Assembly (NCBI GenBank): GCA_011321985.1
Contig: DROB01000432.1
Coordinates: forward strand, 1-7,662
DNA length: 7,662 nucleotides
Direction: 5' to 3'
Origin: Gammaproteobacteria bacterium
Lineage (GTDB): Bacteria > Pseudomonadota > Gammaproteobacteria > SZUA-229
The notes beneath the pieces were generated by a model, which did not search any database, was not told where the DNA came from, and saw only the letters and a program-made list of their open reading frames with translations. The position numbers were made by a program, and so were the translations under genes. Position 1 is the stretch's first letter; the number at the start of each line of letters is the position of its first letter. Shown piece by piece: positions 1 through 6,098 of this stretch.

Positions 1-111
1 AGCGTCGTAAAGCTAGCCCTGACGCTCGGAGTGCGTATCATACATGTTTCGTGCAAAATTCGCTATAAAATGGCTGAAAAACGGGGCTATGGTTATTATA
101 TGTTTGGATAA
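1..111 (+). CDS. Possible 3' end of an unidentified gene running in from the left edge
   Basis: Frame 1 is open from the first base to a TAA at 109-111, giving 36 residues that end in MAEKRGYGYYMFG. The composition, a hydrophobic stretch (VVKLALTLGV) followed by a basic and aromatic tail, looks more protein-like than the competing open frame 3, which stops at 64-66. No domain can be recognised from so short a tail, and an open run of this length is possible by chance. Bases 1-6 (AGCGTC) and 21-26 (GACGCT) form a perfect inverted repeat, but it lies inside this frame and has no T-run, so it is not a convincing terminator. I cannot say what the gene is or confirm that it is one. Confidence 0.3.
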   Translation, partial: SVVKLALTLGVRIIHVSCKIRYKMAEKRGYGYYMFG

Positions 112-185
112 AATTTATTTATCACCAGGACACGCGCGGGCGGCCTTACTACCTGTATATTTATTACCTGTGCCCCATCTCGAGG

Positions 186-194
186 CCCCCCCCC
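186..194 (+). repeat. Nine-base poly-C tract upstream of ychJ
   Basis: An uninterrupted run of nine C lies 59 bases before the ychJ ATG, in a GC-rich patch within an otherwise mixed leader. Runs of this length can vary in length by polymerase slippage. Nothing in the sequence shows a functional effect, and no clear promoter flanks it. Confidence 0.6.
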
Positions 195-253
195 GTTGCG
201 GCGCACACCCGATAGAATGACCAGGCAATCCGAAAAAGTGACACAAAGAAAGT

Positions 254-652
254 ATGAACAACAAAACAGACAGTAATCCATGCCCCTGCCAGAGTAACAA
301 GCGTTTTGACCATTGTTGCCAACCCTGCATCGAACGATCCATCAACGCGCCTACTGCAGAAGCACTGATGCGCTCGCGCTACACGGCTTTTGTTATGCTC
401 GATGAAGAGTATCTGCGTTACAGCTGGCACCCTGACACCTGCCCGAAGCACATCAGCCTGAATCCGGATACTCAGTGGCTGGGTCTCAAAATCAAACGTA
501 CCGTTGATGGTCGGGAGCACGATAGAACGGGCGAGGTCGAGTTTATTGCACGCAACAGGTATAACGGTAAAGCCAGCCGGATACACGAAAAAAGCCGGTT
601 TATCCGCCATCAGCAACGCTGGGTATATCTGGATGGTGATTTCCCTGGTTAA
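254..652 (+). CDS. ychJ: YchJ-family (UPF0225) SEC-C motif protein
   Basis: This is a 132-residue cytoplasmic protein of the YchJ family, whose biochemical role is not established. The N-terminus carries the SEC-C zinc-knuckle pattern, Cys10-x-Cys12-x8-Cys21-Cys22 (CPCQSNKRFDHCC), with an extra Cys25. The family core follows: LMRSRYTAFV (about residues 38-47), the YLRYSWHPDTCP segment, WLGLKI, and the C-terminal EKSRFIR...WVYLDGDFPG, which together form the NTF2-like YchJ domain. E. coli YchJ, as I recall it, is about 152 residues and ends in a second SEC-C motif. Here the protein stops right after the YLDG strand, so that second knuckle is absent. The chosen ATG has only a weak purine-rich stretch (AAAGAAAG) upstream, but the Cys motif begins nine residues later, leaving no better start. 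It shares the strand of slt, 253 bases away, so co-transcription is uncertain. Confidence 0.9.
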   Translation: MNNKTDSNPCPCQSNKRFDHCCQPCIERSINAPTAEALMRSRYTAFVMLDEEYLRYSWHPDTCPKHISLNPDTQWLGLKIKRTVDGREHDRTGEVEFIARNRYNGKASRIHEKSRFIRHQQRWVYLDGDFPG

Positions 653-674
653 TCGATGACGGCTAATCGATGAC
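650..674 (+). repeat. Short tandem direct repeat at the ychJ stop
   Basis: TAATCGATGAC occurs at 650-660 and again at 664-674, separated by GGC. The first copy contains the ychJ TAA stop (650-652). It looks like a small local duplication just past the gene end. Immediately after it, AAGCAT (675-680) and ATGCTT (692-697) form a 6-base inverted repeat with an 11-base loop. Confidence 0.6.
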
Positions 675-731
675 AAGCATGGTACAGATGGATGCTTACC
701 GTCCGCTCGTTCACGTGCACCATCCAGCCTT

Positions 732-755
732 CCCCCGATTTTGGAAAAACAGGGG
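732..755 (+). other. Possible stem-loop in the ychJ-slt spacer
   Basis: CCCC (within 732-736) can pair with GGGG (752-755), and TTT/AAA inside it can extend the stem across a small internal mismatch. There is no T-run after it, so it is at best a weak terminator of ychJ transcription. The spacer 653-905 otherwise holds the direct repeat, one further short inverted repeat and the slt promoter candidate, and no gene. Confidence 0.25.
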
Positions 756-797
756 ATAACTGAATTTAGCTGATGATAAATAGCCGTATAAGCATAC

Positions 798-826
798 TGT
801 TTAAGCGGTTTGCGCTAGACTATAAT
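798..826 (+). promoter_or_regulatory. Candidate sigma-70 promoter for slt
   Basis: A perfect consensus -10 hexamer, TATAAT, sits at 821-826, 80 bases before the slt ATG. The -35 region at the 17-base spacing is TGTTTA (798-803), a poor match to TTGACA, and no extended -10 TG is present. The promoter would start transcripts near 833, leaving a leader of about 70 bases. The assignment rests almost entirely on the -10 and its position in an intergenic spacer. Confidence 0.4.
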
Positions 827-905
827 TCAAGCTACTGTTTTTTCGGTAATACAGCCTCGATCCAGTCGATCGAGCACAACATACACCCGTCGTTTTTAGA
901 GCCAT

Positions 906-3092
906 ATGAAAGAAAATCTCCTCCTGTTAACGTTCTCAGTGCTATTACTTGCTTCTTCAAGTATTTCGAGCCAGACAGCGGGTGAACCAGATGTGGAGCC
1001 ACTGCCGACTTCACCGGGTTTTGATAACCCTGATGCCACTACCGAAAACACAGGCGAGCTGATACTGGCAAAGATCAACACAGATACAAGAATGGATGAC
1101 ATCATCACCGCCCCTGTCATCGAAAAGAGCAACAGACAGACAGACCCGATAGTTCTCCCGGACACTGATAGCCATGAAACTGATGCCACAAAAAATGATG
1201 TACCTCTCAGCACTTCACCGACCGACACCTTTACCGATGAAGAGATGGCTGAACTGCGACAACGATTCCTGCAGGCCGAGAGTGCACTGAAAAACAAAGA
1301 TGATGCCAAATATTTTCTGCTGGCAGACAAATTAAAAAAATACCCTCTATACCCTTATCTTCAGTACCAGTGGTTGAAAAAACATCTGAGTTATGAGAGA
1401 CAGATAAAGTATTTCCTGACCCAGCATGGTTCCTCACGTTATGCCCACAAGTTAAAACGCAAATGGTTATATCATCTCGCTCGGCACAGGCAGTGGCCCC
1501 TCTTCCTGCAGTTTTATACACCGACCAAAGAAACCGAATTAAATTGCTACTACCGTACCGCACAGTTCGATGCCGGAGATGAACAGGAAGCGTTAGAAGG
1601 TGCCAGAGATTTATGGGCGGTGGGCTACTCGCAACCACACGAGTGCGACCCTCTATTCGAGCAGCTTAAAAAATCCAGTCTGTTCACCCGACAACTACTC
1701 TGGCAGCGTTTCGATGCAGCATTACAAAACAATAAAAGCAGTCTCGCTACTTACATAATAAAACTCCTGCCACGCGACCAGCATGCTATAGCGCGGTTAT
1801 GGTTAAACCTGCATCGTAATCCGTCTCGTTATATGTCGCAATTTTTAAGACATCCGATGACAGCGCAGTCGCCACTGATGTTCAGGCAGGCCATCGATCG
1901 TCTCGCCAGCAAAGACATCATGAAGGCGGTCAAGATATGGGACGCAAACAAACAGAGTTTTACTATCGACGAAAAACTGGCTAAAAAACTGGAGAAAAGG
2001 CTTGCGCTCAAACTGGTCTTCGAACGTGAATCGGGAGCCTACGAACGCCTCGGCCAACTGGATGAGCAGGACAACAGTAGCCGGACATGGCGCGTACGAA
2101 TAGCACTGGCCGAACAGAACTGGCCTAACGTCCTGTCCGCGATCCATGCTCTGAACGAAGAGGAAAAAGTCCGTGAAAAATGGCAGTACTGGTTAGCGCG
2201 TGCCTATATGGAAACCGGTGAGATAGCGATGGCGCAGGCACTGTTAACCGAGCTATCGACCAAACGAAGTTATTATGGATTCCTTGCCGCTGACAAGGTG
2301 AACAGCATCTACCAGCTGTCCGATAATCCGGTGAACGTATCACCGGAAGAGATCGCCGGACTTAAAAACCGTAAGGCGTTTCGTGTCGCATTCGAGCTCA
2401 TGGTACTCGACCGAAAAAACGAGGCCAAATTACAATGGTGGCATGCGTTGCGCCCACTGAATAAAAAAGAAATTATCGTGGCAGCAAAATTAGCACAACA
2501 ATGGCAATGGGATGAGATCGCCATCTTTACCATCGCCAAAGCCCAGTACTGGGATGATCTCGAAGTGCGTTTCCCTCTCAGTTATGCAGATAATGTCCAT
2601 AAGAACTCAGCACAGCAGAAACTTAACCCGGCGATATTATTCGGTTTGATACGAAGAGAAAGTGCATTCAATGAAAAAGCACATTCCCCCGTAGGTGCAC
2701 GTGGTCTGATGCAGATCATGCCTCAGACAGGAAGACAGATCGCCCGGCATTTCAATGAACGCTGGCACGGAAATAAAAGTCTGTATAACCCGGCAAAAAA
2801 TTTGAAATATGGTTCTTATTATTATCAAAAATTATTGAATCAGTTCGGCGGGCATTATGCCCTCGCGCTGGCTGCCTATAACGCCGGGCCTGAACGTGTT
2901 AAAAAATGGCTGCCCGAGACAGAGGCCCTGCCGGCAGACATCTGGATAGAAACGATCCCTTTCCATGAGACCAGGGAATATGTAACGACCGTGTTAGCCT
3001 ACGCACTGATCTACCAGCAACGAATCCAGTCTGACAAACTCTCGATGATCGACTTCACCCGCGATATCCAGCCTTTGACCCCCGCACCGTAA
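906..3092 (+). CDS. slt: Soluble lytic murein transglycosylase (Slt70 type)
   Basis: This periplasmic enzyme cleaves the MurNAc-GlcNAc bond of peptidoglycan and forms 1,6-anhydromuropeptides. It is 728 residues, against about 645 for E. coli Slt. Residues 1 to about 22 are a signal peptide with the core LLLLTFSVLLLA. Residues about 23-112 are an Asp/Thr/Ser-rich, low-complexity acidic segment that accounts for the extra length. From about 113 (TDEEMAELRQRF) runs the alpha-helical superhelix, the ring-forming U domain, then the linker (L) domain around 510-570. The C-terminal goose-lysozyme-like catalytic domain has IRRESAF with catalytic Glu585, GARGLMQIMP (597-606), AYNAGP (657-662) and the closing HETREYV motif. 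All SLT family motifs are intact. The ATG at 906 has a weak AGAG four bases upstream but gives the signal peptide, supporting the start. It is probably transcribed alone from the promoter candidate at 798-826. Confidence 0.95.
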   Translation: MKENLLLLTFSVLLLASSSISSQTAGEPDVEPLPTSPGFDNPDATTENTGELILAKINTDTRMDDIITAPVIEKSNRQTDPIVLPDTDSHETDATKNDVPLSTSPTDTFTDEEMAELRQRFLQAESALKNKDDAKYFLLADKLKKYPLYPYLQYQWLKKHLSYERQIKYFLTQHGSSRYAHKLKRKWLYHLARHRQWPLFLQFYTPTKETELNCYYRTAQFDAGDEQEALEGARDLWAVGYSQPHECDPLFEQLKKSSLFTRQLLWQRFDAALQNNKSSLATYIIKLLPRDQHAIARLWLNLHRNPSRYMSQFLRHPMTAQSPLMFRQAIDRLASKDIMKAVKIWDANKQSFTIDEKLAKKLEKRLALKLVFERESGAYERLGQLDEQDNSSRTWRVRIALAEQNWPNVLSAIHALNEEEKVREKWQYWLARAYMETGEIAMAQALLTELSTKRSYYGFLAADKVNSIYQLSDNPVNVSPEEIAGLKNRKAFRVAFELMVLDRKNEAKLQWWHALRPLNKKEIIVAAKLAQQWQWDEIAIFTIAKAQYWDDLEVRFPLSYADNVHKNSAQQKLNPAILFGLIRRESAFNEKAHSPVGARGLMQIMPQTGRQIARHFNERWHGNKSLYNPAKNLKYGSYYYQKLLNQFGGHYALALAAYNAGPERVKKWLPETEALPADIWIETIPFHETREYVTTVLAYALIYQQRIQSDKLSMIDFTRDIQPLTPAP

Positions 3093-3116
3093 AGACACTG
3101 AGCCTCTGCTTCGATC

Positions 3117-3154
3117 GGTATCCAGCGATGGATACCATTGTCATATCCATGACA
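3117..3154 (+). other. Overlapping inverted repeats downstream of slt
   Basis: Three perfect stems lie within 38 bases. Stem A pairs GGTATCC 3117-3123 with GGATACC 3130-3136 (loop of 6). Stem B pairs ATGGATA 3128-3134 with TATCCAT 3144-3150 (loop of 9). Stem C pairs TGTCAT 3139-3144 with ATGACA 3149-3154 (loop of 4). B excludes both A and C, while A and C can form together. No T-run follows directly, so a classical intrinsic terminator is not shown. The element lies 25 bases after the slt stop and could end slt mRNA or protect it from nucleases. Confidence 0.45.
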
Positions 3155-3183
3155 GGCTGACCAAAACCTGACATTTTCTATTG

Positions 3184-3194
3184 GTGATAATCAC
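3184..3194. promoter_or_regulatory. Small palindrome in the spacer before the peptide genes
   Basis: GTGAT-A-ATCAC is a perfect 5-base inverted repeat around one base, inside an AT-rich patch containing GATAAT. It could be an operator half-site pair or part of a promoter for the small genes that follow. It is short enough to be chance, and no -35 at proper spacing is visible. Confidence 0.2.
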
Positions 3195-3366
3195 TGATAT
3201 CCGATGTCCTGCTCTACTTATCGCATGGACAAAAAAGCACAAGAAATCAAAAATAAGCCCGTACAGATGGCTTTCCGAGCTACCTCGCTGGGCTACCGGA
3301 GTCACAGTGGCTTTCTGGCATGTATGTTGCTTCATACCAGTAACAACCACAGATATCGGAATTATC

Positions 3367-3498
3367 ATGAACCTGGTCAGATTGTCTATCGCTGCTCTGT
3401 TATTACTTGCATCCAGGCAATCTCTGGCATTGTTTATGCCGGACGGGTTTCAGATAGACACAGTCACAACCGGTGTTCCCGATAATGATGGTTGCTGA
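3367..3498 (+). CDS. Small secreted peptide with signal sequence and C-terminal Gly-Cys
   Basis: This is a 43-residue reading frame I do not recognise. It has a textbook signal peptide: MNLVR, a hydrophobic core (LSIAALLLLA, residues 6-15), and a c-region ending Ser19-Leu20-Ala21, suggesting cleavage after Ala21. The predicted mature peptide is 22 residues, acidic (four Asp, no Lys or Arg), with MPDGF near its start and PDNDGC at its end. The only Cys is the last residue, so it is not a lipobox. GGA seven bases before the ATG (CGGAATTATCATG) is a fair ribosome-binding site and supports this start. The frame stays open upstream to an ATG at 3181, but that extension has no protein-like features. 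A second small frame begins 30 bases downstream. It could be a secreted peptide, a modified-peptide precursor or a membrane-complex accessory subunit. Confidence 0.5.
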   Translation: MNLVRLSIAALLLLASRQSLALFMPDGFQIDTVTTGVPDNDGC

Positions 3499-3528
3499 AC
3501 CCGATAAAATTCCAGAGGCAAACACGAA

Positions 3529-3633
3529 ATGAAAAACAAAAAAGATGATATACAGGGAACGATATTTATAGAAGTAGCCGCATGGTCATTGATCGCAGGT
3601 ATCATCTATATATTTACCAAAATTTTTTTCTAA
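3529..3633 (+). CDS. Small single-span membrane peptide
   Basis: This 34-residue frame has a charged N-terminus (MKNKKDDIQG) followed by a hydrophobic stretch of about 20 residues (TIFIEVAAWSLIAGIIYIF), ending Lys-Ile-Phe-Phe. The shape is that of a one-helix inner-membrane peptide, like small accessory subunits of membrane complexes, but I recognise no family. AGAGG ten bases upstream of the ATG is a reasonable ribosome-binding site. It starts 30 bases after the 43-residue secreted peptide on the same strand, with no obvious terminator between, so the two may be co-transcribed. One Glu in the membrane segment (residue 15) is unusual. Frames this short can be chance, so confidence is moderate. 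Confidence 0.45.
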   Translation: MKNKKDDIQGTIFIEVAAWSLIAGIIYIFTKIFF

Positions 3634-3679
3634 ATCCATAAATAATAACCTCATGCAACCATCTTAAAATATTCTATCT

Positions 3680-3850
3680 ATGTGGACAGTCAAATATAAA
3701 CCCAATAATGATTCACAGGCGTGGTCGACCCTGGAGTCTTATGATATGAAATCCCAGGCATTGATCCATGCTACCCGGGTGTCCGGTGACTACTATAAAG
3801 TACAGGTGATCAATCCAGACGGTTACGTAATATGGAGCAACTTCGATTGA
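3680..3850 (+). CDS. Conserved-looking 56-residue soluble protein
   Basis: The product begins MWTVKYKPNNDSQAWSTLES and ends PDGYVIWSNFD. The layout suggests a small beta-beta-alpha-beta fold: an opening WTVKY strand, a WSTLESY strand, a helix around SQALIHATRV, and closing strands YYKVQVINP and GYVIWSN. From memory, small uncharacterised gammaproteobacterial proteins share the start MW and the ending DPDGxVIWSN. That is recall, not a search. No function can be given. The ATG at 3680 is the only possible ATG start because a TAA lies five codons upstream in frame. No strong Shine-Dalgarno is visible in the AT-rich sequence before it. It converges on the permease gene across 48 bases (3851-3898), which hold only weak inverted repeats and no clear terminator for either side. 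Confidence 0.65.
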   Translation: MWTVKYKPNNDSQAWSTLESYDMKSQALIHATRVSGDYYKVQVINPDGYVIWSNFD

Positions 3851-3898
3851 CGGGATACTATTTTTATCACACGCAGATAACTCTCTGTGCCACAGGCC

Positions 3899-5410
3899 CT
3901 AACCACACTGAACCGCTGTCTTCAATCTAAGGTAACGCCGGATACGACGCGACAGGCTATCGATACCGATATTGATAATAGCGGTGATAATAATCAACAA
4001 CATCGCTCTGTCATACCGGATCTCTTCAAAAGCACTGTCCACATAAAAGCCCAGAGTATAGATACCTAACATACCGAGGATCGCGGTTTCTCGAAAGATG
4101 ATCTCCCATCGGTAGAACAGGAAGGCCAGGAACTGGGGGTATATCCGCGGTACTATCTCCCAGGCAAAAAGATTCACACCCCTGGTCGAAAAATCTGGCA
4201 GAGCAAGCTCACTCGCATAACGACCACACAGGTGACCGATGATGGCCCCATTGTGCAGCATCAATGCGATCATCGCGGGTAACATGGAAGGTCCCCACAA
4301 TTGTAAAAATATATATGCGAGCAGATACTCCGGTGTTGAACGCAGTATAACGAGAAGGCCGTGCCCCAGTCTCTGCCCGATGACCCCCTGAAAATGCAGG
4401 GTAACAAGGGGGAACAATACCAGGGCCAGCATGCCGCTTAATACCAGCGATACTTGAGTCAGGATCAAAGTCTGGATAATACCGTCAGAAGCCTGCACCC
4501 AGAGCAGCTCATATAACCAGTCGATCAAACCCGGTATGAAGTCAAACCCGTCACCGGCCATCCGTATCGGGTACGGTATGATATCTTCGGTAAAAAAACG
4601 TCTAACATTCGCCATATCTATATCGACCGCCTCTGGCAGCAACAGATAAATGGAAGCGAAAAAATACACGATGAGTAATCGAGGACGCAACCACCAGCGC
4701 ATGCTTGCGATAAGCAGATAAAAGGTGATCAATAGAGCAGCCGCCTGTGAATACAGACCCTGCTTAAAAAATACTTCCAGATAAAAGCCCAGTGTCGGTA
4801 GACCGATAAACCCCAGGACGGCACTGGTACGCAACCCACACTCTAAACGATACAGGGTATAACTCTTAAGGTGCGGCCATACCTGTGGTAACCGTGTATA
4901 AAAAAAACTGGCAACACGGCTGCTATTTTTTGGCAATGCATCGTACGGCGCACTATCTGCTTCTTCGAGAATCTCGGCATACACTTTGGCACAGATCGCC
5001 GAAAAAGGAATGCCGATAGCCAGCACACCCGTGAGCGGATGCAACCCAAAAAACTGCAGGAAAATCAGTGCCCAGAACAACTCATGGACGGAACGTAAAA
5101 CAGCACAGCTCACATGTACCAGACGATACTCGAACACCAGGGCCAGTAAAAACCCGACTAGCGCACCCAGTGTCACCCCGGTGAACGCGAACGCCAGGGT
5201 CTGTAGCAATGCAAAACCTATATCGCTGTAATCGCTAAAATCTGGCGTTATCATGCCATAAGCAAATCGCCCCATCTCCAGCCATGGATGTAACGTACTG
5301 ACAGACACATCGGAAACCAGCAGACAGAAAAATGCGATAACAACAAAGATAAGACTGATTTTTACCGCTCGGGAACGAGGATACAGACTTATATGAGAGC
5401 CCGTCAGCAT
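3899..5410 (-). CDS. Double-length PhnE-like ABC transporter permease
   Basis: This 503-residue inner-membrane permease joins two PhnE-type domains in one chain. The duplication can be read directly. LRSVHELFWALIFLQ (from Leu105) matches LRSTPEYLLAYIFLQ (from Leu356). YRLECGLRTSAVLGFIG (from Tyr187) matches YRWEIIFRETAILGMLG (from Tyr433), an offset of about 250 residues. Each half has several hydrophobic segments (for example about 16-35 and 66-93) and a cytoplasmic coupling region, AKVYAEILEEAD in the first half and GRYASELALPD in the second. The chain ends with the usual basic tail (SRRIRRYLRLK). Single-domain PhnE is about 260-280 residues and works as a dimer; here one polypeptide could form the whole pore. 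Its ATG overlaps the stop of the ATPase gene by one base (TGATG), so translation is probably coupled. The substrate would be the one chosen by the upstream binding protein. Confidence 0.88.
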   Translation of the reverse strand: MLTGSHISLYPRSRAVKISLIFVVIAFFCLLVSDVSVSTLHPWLEMGRFAYGMITPDFSDYSDIGFALLQTLAFAFTGVTLGALVGFLLALVFEYRLVHVSCAVLRSVHELFWALIFLQFFGLHPLTGVLAIGIPFSAICAKVYAEILEEADSAPYDALPKNSSRVASFFYTRLPQVWPHLKSYTLYRLECGLRTSAVLGFIGLPTLGFYLEVFFKQGLYSQAAALLITFYLLIASMRWWLRPRLLIVYFFASIYLLLPEAVDIDMANVRRFFTEDIIPYPIRMAGDGFDFIPGLIDWLYELLWVQASDGIIQTLILTQVSLVLSGMLALVLFPLVTLHFQGVIGQRLGHGLLVILRSTPEYLLAYIFLQLWGPSMLPAMIALMLHNGAIIGHLCGRYASELALPDFSTRGVNLFAWEIVPRIYPQFLAFLFYRWEIIFRETAILGMLGIYTLGFYVDSAFEEIRYDRAMLLIIITAIINIGIDSLSRRIRRYLRLKTAVQCG

Positions 5411-6069
5411 CAGGACTCGTACAGAAACATCAGGTCATCAGCAGTCACATTTTCTGCTGGTCGGTCGATCGCGATAGCCCCGTCTTTAATCCCTATGATA
5501 CGGTCAGCGAAACACAGGGCCATCTCGACATCATGCATCGCGAGTATGACCGTATCATGTTGTTGATGCAGTATCTTCATCACCTTCCTGGCCAGTACAT
5601 TATCCAGAGCCGAGATAGGTTCATCACCGAGCAGCATATGATTTTTTTGAAACAGCGCACGAGCGATAGCAACTCGCTGCTTTTGCCCACCTGATAGTTC
5701 ACCCGTGCAGGTGAACAGGGAATCTCCCAGCTCAAGCTCCTCGAGTAGAGGATGGATCTTTTCGATCTCGGCTTTCTGTGGCCAGAATAAATTCAGGAGA
5801 TTGTAGATCGTTCGGTGTTGATTGAGTTGCCCCATATAGACGTTATGGAAAACACTCAAAGCTTCGACCAGTGCCACATCCTGTGGCACCATCGCAGTAT
5901 GCGCACGCTGCCGCTGATAGAGATGATTTAGCAGCGTCGATTTGCCAGCACCACTTTTCCCCAACAGGGCTATATGTTCACCCGCATTGATAAAAAGGCT
6001 GATATCGGATAACACATCGACATCTCTGTACCGGAGATTGGCAGAAATTATTTCAAAAGCAAAAGACAT
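5410..6069 (-). CDS. PhnC-like ABC transporter ATP-binding protein
   Basis: This 219-residue cytoplasmic ATPase powers the adjacent importer. All nucleotide-binding motifs are present: Walker A GKSGAGKST (37-45), Q-loop Gln63 (MVPQD), ABC signature LSGGQ (125-129), Walker B LLGDEP with Asp149 and Glu150, D-loop SALD (153-156) and H-loop His179 (AMHD). The protein is shorter than typical PhnC (about 250-260 residues); the C-terminus ends soon after the H-loop strand region, with no regulatory extension. An AGGGA ribosome-binding site lies seven bases before the ATG (bases 6081-6077), a strong match that fixes the start. The gene starts 29 bases after the binding-protein stop and overlaps the permease start by one base, as expected for subunits of one transporter. 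Confidence 0.92.
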   Translation of the reverse strand: MSFAFEIISANLRYRDVDVLSDISLFINAGEHIALLGKSGAGKSTLLNHLYQRQRAHTAMVPQDVALVEALSVFHNVYMGQLNQHRTIYNLLNLFWPQKAEIEKIHPLLEELELGDSLFTCTGELSGGQKQRVAIARALFQKNHMLLGDEPISALDNVLARKVMKILHQQHDTVILAMHDVEMALCFADRIIGIKDGAIAIDRPAENVTADDLMFLYES

Positions 6070-6076
6070 CTCATCA

Positions 6077-6081
6077 TCCCT
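6077..6081 (-). promoter_or_regulatory. Ribosome-binding site of the ATPase gene
   Basis: Read on the minus strand this is AGGGA, seven bases before the ATG at 6069. It is the best Shine-Dalgarno match in the operon and settles the start of the ATP-binding protein. It lies in the 29-base gap after the binding-protein stop. Confidence 0.6.
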
Positions 6082-6098
6082 GTTCGAGAAGCGTCCGG

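Noticed and set aside
1..30. Terminator or tRNA remnant at the left edge
   Set aside because: The 6-base inverted repeat has a 14-base loop and no T-run, and no tRNA arm or TψC-like motif is present.
115..676. Minus-strand open frames opposite ychJ and its leader
   Set aside because: They run antisense to a clearly conserved gene, have no domain features and depend on the GC-rich patch at 180-200.
3181..3366. N-terminal extension of the secreted peptide from the ATG at 3181
   Set aside because: It would bury the signal peptide inside a 105-residue protein, and the added segment has no protein-like pattern.
3204..3485. A 93-residue plus-strand frame overlapping the secreted peptide in another frame
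   Set aside because: It has no visible ribosome-binding site and no recognisable domain. The overlapping 43-residue frame has a full signal peptide and a Shine-Dalgarno. A chance frame is more likely, though the part before 3367 is not excluded.
3851..3898. Bidirectional terminator between the converging small gene and permease
   Set aside because: Only a CTGTG/CACAG pair with almost no loop and a 4-base GATA/TATC pair are present, both too weak to call.
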